This document shows, piece after piece, positions 1-7,493 of a stretch of DNA of 18,163 nucleotides. Where the stretch lies: contig JABJCF010000491.1 in NCBI GenBank assembly GCA_018665625.1, positions 1 through 18,163 on the forward strand, read 5' to 3'. Positions within the stretch are counted from its first letter, which is position 1. Each line of letters begins with the position of its first letter. Position numbers and translations under genes: made by a program. A model generated the notes under the pieces. It was given only the letters and a program-made list of their open reading frames with translations, did not search any database and had not been told where the DNA came from. This DNA comes from Nitrospina sp. (lineage in GTDB: Bacteria > Nitrospinota > Nitrospinia > Nitrospinales > VA-1).

Positions 1-736
1 AGTTTAATATCATTCTATAATGGCTTTCGCGTTCGTCTTTCTCTACTACCTCAGCCTTAATCGCACATGATGTTTTTACAATATGAGCAAGGCATTCATT
101 ATCCAGTTGCAGAATTTTTTCTGTATTCTTCTCCAGATACTCGAAAAGGCTGGGATCAGAAATGACACCGTATTTAATTACCTCAGCGAGCCCGGCTCGA
201 AATTCATTTTTTGGAAGGGTCTGCAAAGTACCTAAATCTGCAACCACCAGACGCGGCTGATAAAATGCGCCAATCATGTTTTTGCCTTTGGGATGATTGA
301 CCGCAGTTTTCCCACCCACGCTACTATCGACTTGAGACAATAAAGTCGTGGGCACCTGGACAAATGGAATACCTCGTTGATAGGTGGCTGCGACGAACCC
401 CACCAAATCCCCTATTACGCCACCTCCCAACGCAACCAGAACGGTCTTTCTGTCGCATCGCAAATCTAAAAGCCGGTCAAATATTTTTTCTGCCTGTTGC
501 AGTGTTTTTGAAGTTTCGCCCTCTGGAACCTCAATGACATCTGTAGTCCAACCCTGATCTTTAAATCCGGATAGAACCTTTTCGCCATAGAGCTTAAAAA
601 GGGAAGGGTGGGTGATTAAAACAATTCGACTGGGCTGAAGAACCTGGGAGAGAAACTTCCCTACTGACCCTAGAAGTCCTGAGCCAAGGAGGATGTCGTA
701 GCTTCTTTCGCCCAGATCAATATTTAAACTTTGCAT
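1..736 (-). CDS. aroB: 3-dehydroquinate synthase, 3' end cut by window edge
   Basis: Second step of the shikimate pathway: NAD- and metal-dependent cyclisation of DAHP to 3-dehydroquinate in the cytoplasm. Only the first 245 codons are present; the frame stays open to base 1, so the C-terminal third lies outside the window. Visible family motifs are the glycine-rich nucleotide-binding stretch GGGVIGDLVGF (about residues 104-114), the substrate-binding run from QVPTTLLSQVDSSVGGKTA through KGKNMIGAFYQP (about 127-161), and LAEVIKYG (183-190), whose Glu is a metal ligand in the family. The last residues, RMILN, are where the family continues into its GHT metal-binding histidine. ATG at 734-736 gives a normal AroB N-terminus, though no strong Shine-Dalgarno is seen. 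It follows pilQ by 54 nt; pilQ-aroB linkage is also known from proteobacteria, so it is probably the last visible gene of the pil operon. Confidence 0.96.
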   Translation of the reverse strand, partial: MQSLNIDLGERSYDILLGSGLLGSVGKFLSQVLQPSRIVLITHPSLFKLYGEKVLSGFKDQGWTTDVIEVPEGETSKTLQQAEKIFDRLLDLRCDRKTVLVALGGGVIGDLVGFVAATYQRGIPFVQVPTTLLSQVDSSVGGKTAVNHPKGKNMIGAFYQPRLVVADLGTLQTLPKNEFRAGLAEVIKYGVISDPSLFEYLEKNTEKILQLDNECLAHIVKTSCAIKAEVVEKDERESHYRMILN

Positions 737-790
737 AAATGGGAAGTCTTTTTCTATTGAGGGAATATGGTTATTGAGTTTTACTTTCCC

Positions 791-2647
791 TTAATTGTAA
801 CCATTGTCAACAATAGTCGGGGTAACGAAAATTAACAATTCGCTAATTGTATCGCTTTCGTTAAAACTTTTAAACAAAACTCCAAGGAAAGGGATCTTGG
901 AGAAAAAGGGCACTGCCTTCCTATTATCGACTATGTTGCTCTCATAGATACCCCCTAACACAGTGGTATCGCCATTGCCCACCAACACCTCAGTGTGAGT
1001 TTCTTTTGTAGTGATGGTAGGAATTCCCGCAATAGTAAAAGTCGTAAAGTCAGCGGCGTTTTTAGTAGCGTCAATGGTCATATAAATTTTTTCATCAAAC
1101 GTCACGTGCGGCAAAACAGTCAGACTCAGTTCAGCATCAATAAATTCTGTTGTAGTTCCATCAGTAGAAACGGTTTGGTAAGGAATTTGGCGACCACTTT
1201 TTATTCTAGCTTCTTTATTATCTGCAGTAGTTATCTTCGGGCTTGAAAGAATACGTCCTTTACCCTGAGTTTCCAAAGCTTCCAGTTGAGTGGCCAACGA
1301 TACCCCTTTGGCAATGCTCCCCAATGTCAAACCGAAACCGGATACGTTCCCTAACCCAGCTGCACCGATATTAATCTGTTGCCCCAAGTCTACCAAAAAG
1401 CCTCTGCCTGTGGTCGCCGAATCTGGGCTCGCCAATAAAACCGCATTCGGGTTATTGGTTTGGGCCAAACTTCCGGTAAAACCCCACTGAATTCCCAATT
1501 CCTGCGTAAAGGATTTGCTGATCTCTACAATTTTTGCTTCAATTAAAACCTGCGCTGTAGCAACATCTAGAACGCGGATGGTCTCTAACATATCATCGAC
1601 ATGTTTTCGAAGGTCATTCAAAATAATAGTATTGGTTCGAGCATCTACTGTAATGCGAGCATCGACTCTCGTGCTTTTTAATGCATTCAGACTGGCCGAA
1701 AGATCGGTGATGTCTGCATTGTTTACCCTTACCACTTCGGTAACCAGGTCCTGAGCGTTTCTTTCCGTCGCAAGGTCTGTGGCAATTCGAGCTTTTTTAG
1801 CGGTACGTCCCGCCTCTTCTGCGGCAAGAGTCGCTTGAGTTGCCACCCGTACAATATTACTTCCCAGACACTCTCTTCCCAAAGCGTTATTGGCAAGAAT
1901 TATTTCCATCGCCTCATTCCAGGGAACATCATTCATTCGCATATTTACGTTGCCAGCCAACCCCGGCGAAAGAATGATATTGAACCCGCTGATATCTGCA
2001 AAAATTCGGATTAAATTTCGTATATCCGCATCTTGGAAATCTAGAGTAATGGTTTCCTTTTTTCCATATAACATTGGGTAACATGAATCATCAGGAATAT
2101 TTTTGGATTCCTCTAAAATAGCGGCGGCATCTTTTAAATCTTCTGGCTCAGCCTTTTTAAATCCAGCATTTTGGTTTGAAGGATTTCCTTTGGAAACCTG
2201 AGCTACTTCCACAGCCGTTGACTGCAAACGCACCACCAGAGTATTTTTATTTGGCTTTTTTATTTCATAATCCGCCGCTTTATTGAGTGCAATTTCTAAA
2301 CGCAGCACCCCGGCTTCTTCAAAGTGCAGCGGGCGAATAGATTCAACAAGCCCTTTATTTACCTGCATGGTGCCCGACAAGTCTCCCTTATTCATATTAG
2401 GAAAATCCAACACCAAACGAAGGGGGTTTAACAATTTGAAAGCAGTGTATTGAATCGGGTGTGTTGTTTCAATAGTCACCACAGCATCCTGGCCCCCTGT
2501 TGAATCTGTATTTAGGGAAACGATTTTACCCAAAGGAGCCTTGGAAGCTTGTGCTTGAACAATATTGGTCTGACTCCCGCCCGAGGCAAGAATAAGGCCG
2601 GCACATAATATAAGCATTAAGGTAGTGGATTTTTTAAAAAGTTTCAT
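791..2647 (-). CDS. pilQ: Type IV pilus secretin PilQ
   Basis: Outer-membrane secretin through which the type IV pilus passes. With the start at 2647 it has 618 residues. A Sec signal peptide (about 1-34, cleavage after QAQA) is followed by one AMIN domain (about 40-145, peptidoglycan binding in the family), a linker, an STN/N0-like domain (about 198-268), a secretin_N/N1 domain (about 303-362) and the secretin core (about 366-612). Core hallmarks are VLIEAKIVEIS near 367-377 and the C-terminal VPFFSKIPFLGVLFKS followed by ELLIFVTPTIV. Many proteobacterial PilQs carry two AMIN domains; this one shows only one. An upstream TTG at 2689 in the same frame would add 14 residues and overlap the preceding gene. 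ATG 2647 is chosen because it begins a clean signal peptide and has a good ribosome site. The gene begins 19 nt after the PilP-like gene. Confidence 0.95.
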   Translation of the reverse strand: MKLFKKSTTLMLILCAGLILASGGSQTNIVQAQASKAPLGKIVSLNTDSTGGQDAVVTIETTHPIQYTAFKLLNPLRLVLDFPNMNKGDLSGTMQVNKGLVESIRPLHFEEAGVLRLEIALNKAADYEIKKPNKNTLVVRLQSTAVEVAQVSKGNPSNQNAGFKKAEPEDLKDAAAILEESKNIPDDSCYPMLYGKKETITLDFQDADIRNLIRIFADISGFNIILSPGLAGNVNMRMNDVPWNEAMEIILANNALGRECLGSNIVRVATQATLAAEEAGRTAKKARIATDLATERNAQDLVTEVVRVNNADITDLSASLNALKSTRVDARITVDARTNTIILNDLRKHVDDMLETIRVLDVATAQVLIEAKIVEISKSFTQELGIQWGFTGSLAQTNNPNAVLLASPDSATTGRGFLVDLGQQINIGAAGLGNVSGFGLTLGSIAKGVSLATQLEALETQGKGRILSSPKITTADNKEARIKSGRQIPYQTVSTDGTTTEFIDAELSLTVLPHVTFDEKIYMTIDATKNAADFTTFTIAGIPTITTKETHTEVLVGNGDTTVLGGIYESNIVDNRKAVPFFSKIPFLGVLFKSFNESDTISELLIFVTPTIVDNGYN

Positions 2648-2653
2648 ACAATT

Positions 2654-2659
2654 CCCTCT
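2654..2659 (-). promoter_or_regulatory. Shine-Dalgarno deciding the pilQ start
   Basis: AGAGGG on the minus strand lies 6 nt upstream of the ATG at 2645-2647. It supports that codon over the TTG 14 codons further upstream. Confidence 0.65.
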
Positions 2660-2666
2660 ATCCTTT

Positions 2667-4121
2667 TTAAATTTTTTGTGAAAACTCAATGGTTCTCTGG
2701 CGAGTCAAAATATTTCCCAGGTAGTCCCGAGATTTCTCAATAACAATAATTCTTTCAGACTGAACTTCATCAACGAACCCAAATCTCGGACCAATCAGGT
2801 CGCCAGTGCCAACCACATGCCCTTTGTTATCTGTAGTTTCAATCAAAGCCAGTGTCTTTGCATTTTTTGAGATGACCCCCGTCAAACGCAGGCTTTTATA
2901 TTCTGCCTGCAAGGGAGTTTTTGAAATTTTTGTTTCATTGGCTTTTTCCAGAACCGTTCGGTAAGCCTCGATGATATCGGCATACTCATCATCGCTCATA
3001 GCTTGCAGATCTTCTCGATTATTAAAAATGCGTTCGTAATAATTCATTTTCCTAAACAACTCTGGCTGCTTCCTTTCGATTCTATCCATAACATATAGAG
3101 AGATTGGAGGAATATTTTCCAACTCGTTCCCGAATTGTCGCGGACTGGATAATGGTGCCGTTTCTTCGTTTTGCACAGGGCCATCATCAGTAAACAGAGG
3201 CTTAAAAGGATCGCGAAGTCGAACCAATAGATAGCGTTGACCTGCAGGCGCAAGTTCTCTTAACAGAGGAAACTCAGGCCCCCCTTCATCAATTTCAGCC
3301 AGCAAATCTCTTTGCACTCTATGGACACCCGTTAAAGTTTTTTTGGTTCCTTTTTTAAAACCCTGCAACTCGGAAAAAGAAAACCATTTTCCTGCAGGGG
3401 ATTCGAGAAAAGCCGCATAGCTCTTCAAATCCTGTTCCCTGATATTTCTGTAAGCAAAAAGTTTTTGATGCAACACCTGCTCTCGGATTGGTTCCACGAT
3501 CTCGTCTTTTAGCATTCTTACAACTTTCACAATTCGTTTGCCTTGCAACAAATTGTTGAAAGGATACATTGCCTCAACATAAGCCAGAAAAAGGGATTTT
3601 ATATTTCCAGACAAGGCTTCTGCTGATTCAATTCTCTCTACCACCAATAAACGTGACTCATTTGGCGGTTTGCTCATAATTCCTTTTGCAAATTTTTCCC
3701 GCTCAGTTTCACTTTCTGATGAAATCGCCTCTACATCCGCTTTTAAAAATTTTTGTCCCGTCTTACTTCTGAACCATTTAATAGATTCTTCCGCATGCTC
3801 TTGATCAAATTCTGCAATAAAAGTTTTTTTCATGTCGGCCCGAATTTGGCCAGGACCATTTCCATGCCGCATAAGGTTTTTGGCAAACCCAGTCTGGCTT
3901 GGCTTCAATGCCTTGGGATCAATTTTTTTATAGTGCCCAAGAGTCGACTCAACGTATTGATAACGATTATTCAACCCACTGAGCCAAAATAATTTTTCAA
4001 TAGTCTTATTTTGAATCTTGCTCCCCGCCGGCATTGCACCCATTTTGGCGTGGGCCTGCCCCAAAACAAACAAGGAGACGTAAATTAGAAATAAAACTAG
4101 TAGTTGTTTTTGTTTTTTCAT
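2667..4121 (-). CDS. pilP: PilP-like pilus protein with duplicated DUF2059-like N-terminal half
   Basis: Occupies the pilP slot between pilO and pilQ but has 484 residues; usual PilPs have about 150-200. Residues 1-25 are a Sec signal ending AHA, with no lipobox Cys, whereas PilP is normally an inner-membrane lipoprotein. Residues about 39-150 and 158-270 each resemble the DUF2059 pattern, with FDQEHAEESIKWFRSKTGQK at 105-124 and IREQDLKSYAAFLESPAGKW at 227-246; these look like a tandem duplication. RLRDPFKPLF at 301-310 matches the PilP lead-in. About 100 residues of charged sequence follow, then the PilP beta core: LRLTGVISKNAKTLALIET (411-429), the VGTGDLIGP turn, and SRDYLGNILTRQRTIEF near the end. 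In the family, PilP links the PilN/PilO heterodimer to PilQ. GAAGG lies about 10 nt before the ATG. The PilP assignment of the C-terminus rests on motif and position; the DUF2059 call is resemblance only. Confidence 0.82.
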   Translation of the reverse strand: MKKQKQLLVLFLIYVSLFVLGQAHAKMGAMPAGSKIQNKTIEKLFWLSGLNNRYQYVESTLGHYKKIDPKALKPSQTGFAKNLMRHGNGPGQIRADMKKTFIAEFDQEHAEESIKWFRSKTGQKFLKADVEAISSESETEREKFAKGIMSKPPNESRLLVVERIESAEALSGNIKSLFLAYVEAMYPFNNLLQGKRIVKVVRMLKDEIVEPIREQVLHQKLFAYRNIREQDLKSYAAFLESPAGKWFSFSELQGFKKGTKKTLTGVHRVQRDLLAEIDEGGPEFPLLRELAPAGQRYLLVRLRDPFKPLFTDDGPVQNEETAPLSSPRQFGNELENIPPISLYVMDRIERKQPELFRKMNYYERIFNNREDLQAMSDDEYADIIEAYRTVLEKANETKISKTPLQAEYKSLRLTGVISKNAKTLALIETTDNKGHVVGTGDLIGPRFGFVDEVQSERIIVIEKSRDYLGNILTRQRTIEFSQKI

Positions 4122-4159
4122 AATTCTTTTACCTTCAAATCAAGATTCTGTTGATGCGA

Positions 4160-4846
4160 TCAATGACCTGATTTCTTCTTTACCTTTTTTTTCGGTTTTG
4201 CCTTTGGCTTTTTAGCTGCTTGCTGCTTTTCTTCCGAACCCTCTATAAAAGAGTATGTTTTCGCAGTCATTGCCGTTTGCAAAAGAAAAGCGCTCTGCCC
4301 CGTTGGGCCGTTTGGTCCAACAATGGGTACTTCCAAAGATTCGAGAGTTAAGTTTTCAAAACTTACAAGTTGTAAAAGGTTTTGCATGTACTCAAAAAAG
4401 TCCAACGTGCTCCACAAATCTCCTCTCAATCTAATTTGAAGAGGTATCTCTTTATAAAAATCATTCACTGAGCCTTCTTCGAGCTGGAAAGTTAACAACT
4501 CAATTTTTCGATTTTCTCCAAACCCAGAAACTTTCTGTAACAACTTAGGAAGATCATCGACAATGGGCATCTGTTTTTTATAAGCCTCAAGCTGGCCCGA
4601 AATTCTCGCCAAACTCTTTGCAGTTAAATCCCCTTTTCTTACAATTGACTTATGACGCTTTAATGTTCGTTCTGCCGTTTCCTTTTTTTTAACAAGTTTG
4701 GTGAGTTCGGTGTTGGTGGCACTGAATAGCGTAAAATAATAGGCGGCTATGACCACAAGACCCAACCCCACAGCACCCGCAATTAGATGCGAGAACTTTA
4801 TATCCTCAAGAGTTTCGTAAGGAAGCTTGTCAAAAAATTTATCCAT
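4160..4846 (-). CDS. pilO: Type IV pilus inner-membrane protein PilO
   Basis: Bitopic inner-membrane partner of PilN in the pilus alignment complex. The 228 residues show a short cytoplasmic N-terminus, one membrane helix (about 19-41), a charged periplasmic coiled coil (about 44-93) and a ferredoxin-like fold. The fold contains the PilO pattern of DDLPKLLQKVSGFGENRKIE (97-116) and the PLQIRLRGDLWSTLDFFEYM run (135-154). The extra C-terminus from about 205 is alanine- and lysine-rich (KKPKAKPKKKVKKK near 212-225), beyond the normal fold. Eight nt separate it from pilN, and no clear Shine-Dalgarno is seen there, so translational coupling is likely. An A8 run codes part of the tail (4185-4192). 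Confidence 0.93.
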   Translation of the reverse strand: MDKFFDKLPYETLEDIKFSHLIAGAVGLGLVVIAAYYFTLFSATNTELTKLVKKKETAERTLKRHKSIVRKGDLTAKSLARISGQLEAYKKQMPIVDDLPKLLQKVSGFGENRKIELLTFQLEEGSVNDFYKEIPLQIRLRGDLWSTLDFFEYMQNLLQLVSFENLTLESLEVPIVGPNGPTGQSAFLLQTAMTAKTYSFIEGSEEKQQAAKKPKAKPKKKVKKKSGH

Positions 4847-4854
4847 AAGACGGT

Positions 4855-5535
4855 TTATTTCTTTTTCTTCTTATTTTTCTTTTCGTCCGGCATATAGCTA
4901 TAAGCCGTGAAAGAATATACGGGGTAACCCCCCATTAGTGTTTGTGTTGATTTTTGGAGAAATGTCATTTTGTAATATGGAATCTGCTGCAAATTTTTAA
5001 TGTAATCCGCGATTAATTGTTCATTCAAAGCATTTCCGCTAATTTCAATAAACTCAAAAACCGCCTTCCCCTTTTTCTTACCTCTTCTCTTTTTTTTCTT
5101 TTTCTTTTTTCCTTTAGTCGGATTCGCGAAAAGAATTGTCGGGACTTTTTTATTGTCCAGCTTTGCTTTGGTTAATTGGGATACTCGATTTAACCAGACA
5201 CCCGCTGGCACCGCCATGTTCAAGTCATTTACTATTTTGCTGACAGGAAATTGCTTTCCTCGCAATTGGTCTATTCCTCCAACAATATGTTCCTTGCGAG
5301 TTTGAGAGCTCTGCATTTTCTTAATTGCCTTTACCTGCGGCTCCAATGCTTGAACAGCTTTCTCTAATCTTTGAGTTTCTCCTCGAACCTTATCCAACTG
5401 AATCCGGGAAACTGCCCAATTGACCAGAACTAAAAGTACAATTGCGCAAACAATAGCTGAGGCTTTAACCACACGCTTTTGTATTTCAATTTTCCTTAGC
5501 TCTTCCCTGTAGTCGTGGAGATTTATATGGATCAT
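4855..5535 (-). CDS. pilN: Type IV pilus inner-membrane protein PilN
   Basis: PilN binds cytoplasmic PilM through its conserved N-terminal tail and pairs with PilO in the periplasm. The start MIHINLHDYREE matches the family's INLL-type PilM-binding motif. A membrane helix at about 24-43 is followed by a coiled coil (about 46-80) and a PilN fold with LNMAVPAGVWLNRVSQLT near 105-122. Two departures are visible: a lysine/arginine tract at about 141-157 inside the fold, and a lysine-only C-terminus (DEKKNKKKKK). At 226 residues it is longer than the usual 180-200. Its ATG shares one base with the pilM TGA stop (TGATG), implying coupled translation. The tract at 5071-5110 is A-rich on the coding strand and contains slippery-type heptamers. 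Confidence 0.93.
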   Translation of the reverse strand: MIHINLHDYREELRKIEIQKRVVKASAIVCAIVLLVLVNWAVSRIQLDKVRGETQRLEKAVQALEPQVKAIKKMQSSQTRKEHIVGGIDQLRGKQFPVSKIVNDLNMAVPAGVWLNRVSQLTKAKLDNKKVPTILFANPTKGKKKKKKKRRGKKKGKAVFEFIEISGNALNEQLIADYIKNLQQIPYYKMTFLQKSTQTLMGGYPVYSFTAYSYMPDEKKNKKKKK

Positions 5536-6677
5536 CAGTAATCAAATCTCCTCGTTGCAAGGCCCATTGCAACTGCTGATAACCCTGTCAGCTCGGTTAT
5601 CATTTCCCTGTCAAAGTTTTTAGGATTGATTTTTACTCCCTGCATTGGGTCCAGGTTTTCTACCGGTACTTTCAAAAAATCTGCCACAAATCCATCAATC
5701 CCTTGTATTAAGGATCCACCTCCCGACAAAAGAATTCGATCTACCTTTGCATTGGAAATGGTGGAAAAATAATCAAATGATTTTTGGATTTCTTCGAGTA
5801 TTTTCTTATATCCCTGCACAATCAGCGCAAGTACTTCTTCCTGGCCCACTCCATCGGGCAGGTAACCGCCTTTAATGCTATGGGTCTGACTGAAGGGAAC
5901 TTGAAATTTTGACATGAGCATGGTCGAGCAATATCCTCCCCCAATCGGAATATCTCGCGTGTAGCCTATTTGACCATTCTGTAAAATGTTCACATGTGTA
6001 AAAGAATCACCAAGATCAATTAAAGCCGTAGCACCCATTTCCGTAAGGTCTTTGTTTAACCGGGCAGCATTCATCAATGCAAAAACATCCAGATCAATAA
6101 TGGCGGGCTTCAATCCCGCTTCAAGAAGAACATCGGTTCTTTCATCAATAACATCCCTTTGCACTGCGACCAGAAGAGCTTCAACCATAGGTTCATCAGA
6201 ATCCCCATTTTCATCTTCAGAATTTTTTTCCTGTCTCTCTTCTTCTGTAGAGTTTTTCTCCTGAGCCTCTTGCTGACTGGCGTTCCCATTGACCGGACCC
6301 AGAACTTGGAAATCCAAAGCCACATCATTAATATCGAAGGGAATATACTGTTCCGCCTCTTCGGTAATTTTTTCTGACAATGCTTCTTCAGTCATTTGTG
6401 GGAATTTTATTTTTTTAATGAAAACGGCTTCTCCCGACACCGAGGCAACCACAAAGTTGGATTGAATTTTTTCGGCCTTGATTAGGCTAGAAAGGGCTTC
6501 TGAGACTTGATCTGGGTTTTTTATCGAGCCTTCAACAATACTTCCTTCCTCCAGCGGCATCATGCCAAGGCTGACCAATTCAAAACTCCCATTCTTCAAT
6601 TGGGCAAGCTGCACCAATTTGATGGAATGCGAACCCATATCAACCGCGACCAGAGGTGTTTTCTTAGATAGAAACAT
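5535..6677 (-). CDS. pilM: Type IV pilus actin-like ATPase PilM
   Basis: Cytoplasmic actin/FtsA-fold protein that anchors the alignment complex by binding the PilN tail. The 380 residues show the nucleotide-binding elements expected of the family: VDMGSHSIKLV (12-22, phosphate 1), ALIDLGDSFTHV (218-229, phosphate 2) and ILLSGGGSLIQG (315-326, adenosine). The PilM hallmarks KIKFPQMTEEAL (89-100) and EEAEQYIPFDINDV (106-119) are present. An acidic, polar insert at about 130-163, with QEKNS occurring twice, separates the first half from EALLVAVQRDVID; typical PilMs are nearer 350 residues. The start MFLSKKTPLVAVDMG is in the family register, but the AT-rich leader has no obvious Shine-Dalgarno. 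This is the first gene of the pil operon, with a sigma-54-like element upstream. Confidence 0.96.
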   Translation of the reverse strand: MFLSKKTPLVAVDMGSHSIKLVQLAQLKNGSFELVSLGMMPLEEGSIVEGSIKNPDQVSEALSSLIKAEKIQSNFVVASVSGEAVFIKKIKFPQMTEEALSEKITEEAEQYIPFDINDVALDFQVLGPVNGNASQQEAQEKNSTEEERQEKNSEDENGDSDEPMVEALLVAVQRDVIDERTDVLLEAGLKPAIIDLDVFALMNAARLNKDLTEMGATALIDLGDSFTHVNILQNGQIGYTRDIPIGGGYCSTMLMSKFQVPFSQTHSIKGGYLPDGVGQEEVLALIVQGYKKILEEIQKSFDYFSTISNAKVDRILLSGGGSLIQGIDGFVADFLKVPVENLDPMQGVKINPKNFDREMITELTGLSAVAMGLATRRFDY

Positions 6678-7002
6678 ATTTATTTTTACTTAAAAAAATG
6701 GCTCGAAATATCTACAAAACTAAAAAGCAAACCTTATACCAACCTTGCAAAACCTTGAAAAATAATCATAAATAAGTGTTTTTCATTATAAATATTTTTC
6801 TAAACCTATAAAATTGTATGAATTTGTATTTCTTGTTAAACAAAATCATACCTAAATTTATTTTTCTGCATTCTCTAAAGTTACTAGCTGAAGTTCCGAT
6901 AATCGAGCTGTCCCCGTTTATCCAGAATCATTTTTTTTAGAGATTTTTCTTCAAAACCCCAAAAATTATCCCGGATTTCTATTCTTTCAATCTAATTCAG
7001 GC
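6678..7002. other. 325-nt AT-rich intergenic region ahead of pilM
   Basis: No credible gene on either strand. It holds the sigma-54-like element listed separately. Very AT-rich sequence at about 6680-6880 contains several chance TATAAT-like words. A single CTGTCCCCGTTTA word sits at 6908-6920. No GC-rich hairpin plus T-run terminator was found for the regulator gene that ends at 7003, so read-through into pilM is possible. Confidence 0.6.
6726..6742 (-). promoter_or_regulatory. Candidate sigma-54 (RpoN) promoter for the pil operon
   Basis: The minus strand reads TTGGTATAAGGTTTGCT. The -24 GG and -12 GC are separated exactly as in the sigma-54 consensus YTGGCACGRNNNTTGCW, and 10 of 13 informative positions match; the CACG part is the weak side. 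The expected transcription start near 6715 leaves a leader of about 38 nt before the pilM ATG. Sigma-54 control of pilus genes is known (for example pilA under PilR), but this site is a sequence match only. Confidence 0.45.
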
Positions 7003-7248
7003 TTATTTCCGGCTTAATTTCTTCGGCAGCTGAGGAGGATTTCCATTTTCCTCTTCAAAAATTCGCGTTCTATCTGCCAATTTATATCCCAGAGCTAAAA
7101 TAATCTTACGTTTGGTATCAAGCCGACATTCATTCCCCTTTTCAATCCGATCAATGGTTTGAACGGTGACATCCGCTTTTCGAGCTAGCTCAGCCTTACT
7201 CATCATCTTGGCTTCACGGATTTGTCGGACACTATTGGTGTTGGCCAC
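7003..7248 (-). CDS. Small XRE-family helix-turn-helix regulator
   Basis: An 81-residue DNA-binding protein of the Cro/CI (HTH_3) type. Nearly all of it is the helix-turn-helix domain: SVRQIREAKMMSKAELARKA, then VTVQTIDRIEKGNECRLDTK as recognition-helix region, then a third helix segment KIILALGYKL. A short charged tail rich in Asn, Pro and Lys follows, with no effector or dimerisation domain recognised. GTG at 7246-7248 is preferred to the in-frame TTG at 7266, because AAGGGGGG lies 7 nt upstream of the GTG and the protein then begins MANTNSVRQIREA. It sits upstream of pilM on the same strand with 325 nt between. A role in pilus gene control is suggested only by position. Confidence 0.87.
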   Translation of the reverse strand: MANTNSVRQIREAKMMSKAELARKADVTVQTIDRIEKGNECRLDTKRKIILALGYKLADRTRIFEEENGNPPQLPKKLSRK

Positions 7249-7255
7249 AGTATTA

Positions 7256-7263
7256 CCCCCCTT
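7256..7263 (-). promoter_or_regulatory. Shine-Dalgarno supporting a GTG start
   Basis: AAGGGGGG on the minus strand, 7 nt upstream of the GTG at 7246-7248. It argues against the upstream TTG as start, since that codon overlaps this site. Confidence 0.65.
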
Positions 7264-7343
7264 CAAATGGTTCTAATGCATAAGATTCTGCTGATTTAAA
7301 TACTTTTTTTGGAATGTAATGACCTTATTTTAAATCCATCAAT

Positions 7344-7372
7344 TTGTCAACAAAATTTTATGAACATATTAA
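7344..7372 (+). promoter_or_regulatory. Possible sigma-70 promoter for miaB
   Basis: TTGTCA (5 of 6 to the -35 consensus), a 17-nt spacer, then TATTAA (4 of 6 to the -10). It lies in the AT-rich divergent gap between the regulator gene and miaB. A start near 7379 would give a leader of about 115 nt. In such AT-rich sequence a weak match like this can occur by chance. Confidence 0.28.
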
Positions 7373-7493
7373 AACTTAATGTAATTTTAACAAATTATAT
7401 AGTAATTCTACGCATCCCTTAAAAACCATGAAAAAGGCCGGGATATTAAAGATCGGTTGAAAACAAAGACCAATTCCCTTACAGTCATCCCCT

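Noticed and set aside
995..2081. Several plus-strand open frames across pilQ
   Set aside because: They lie antisense to a clear secretin gene and their products have no recognisable features or ribosome sites; treated as shadows.
2648..2689. TTG start at 2689 adding 14 residues to PilQ
   Set aside because: It would overlap the end of the PilP-like gene. The ATG at 2647 has a strong ribosome site and starts a clean signal peptide.
4185..4192. A8 run in the PilO tail as a programmed frameshift site
   Set aside because: The -1 frame does not stop promptly and there is no supporting arrangement; it is simply part of the lysine-coding tail.
6908..6920. CTGTCCCCGTTTA word as a remnant of a REP/RAYT-type mobile repeat
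   Set aside because: It is a single copy with no convincing flanking palindrome and no transposase in the window.
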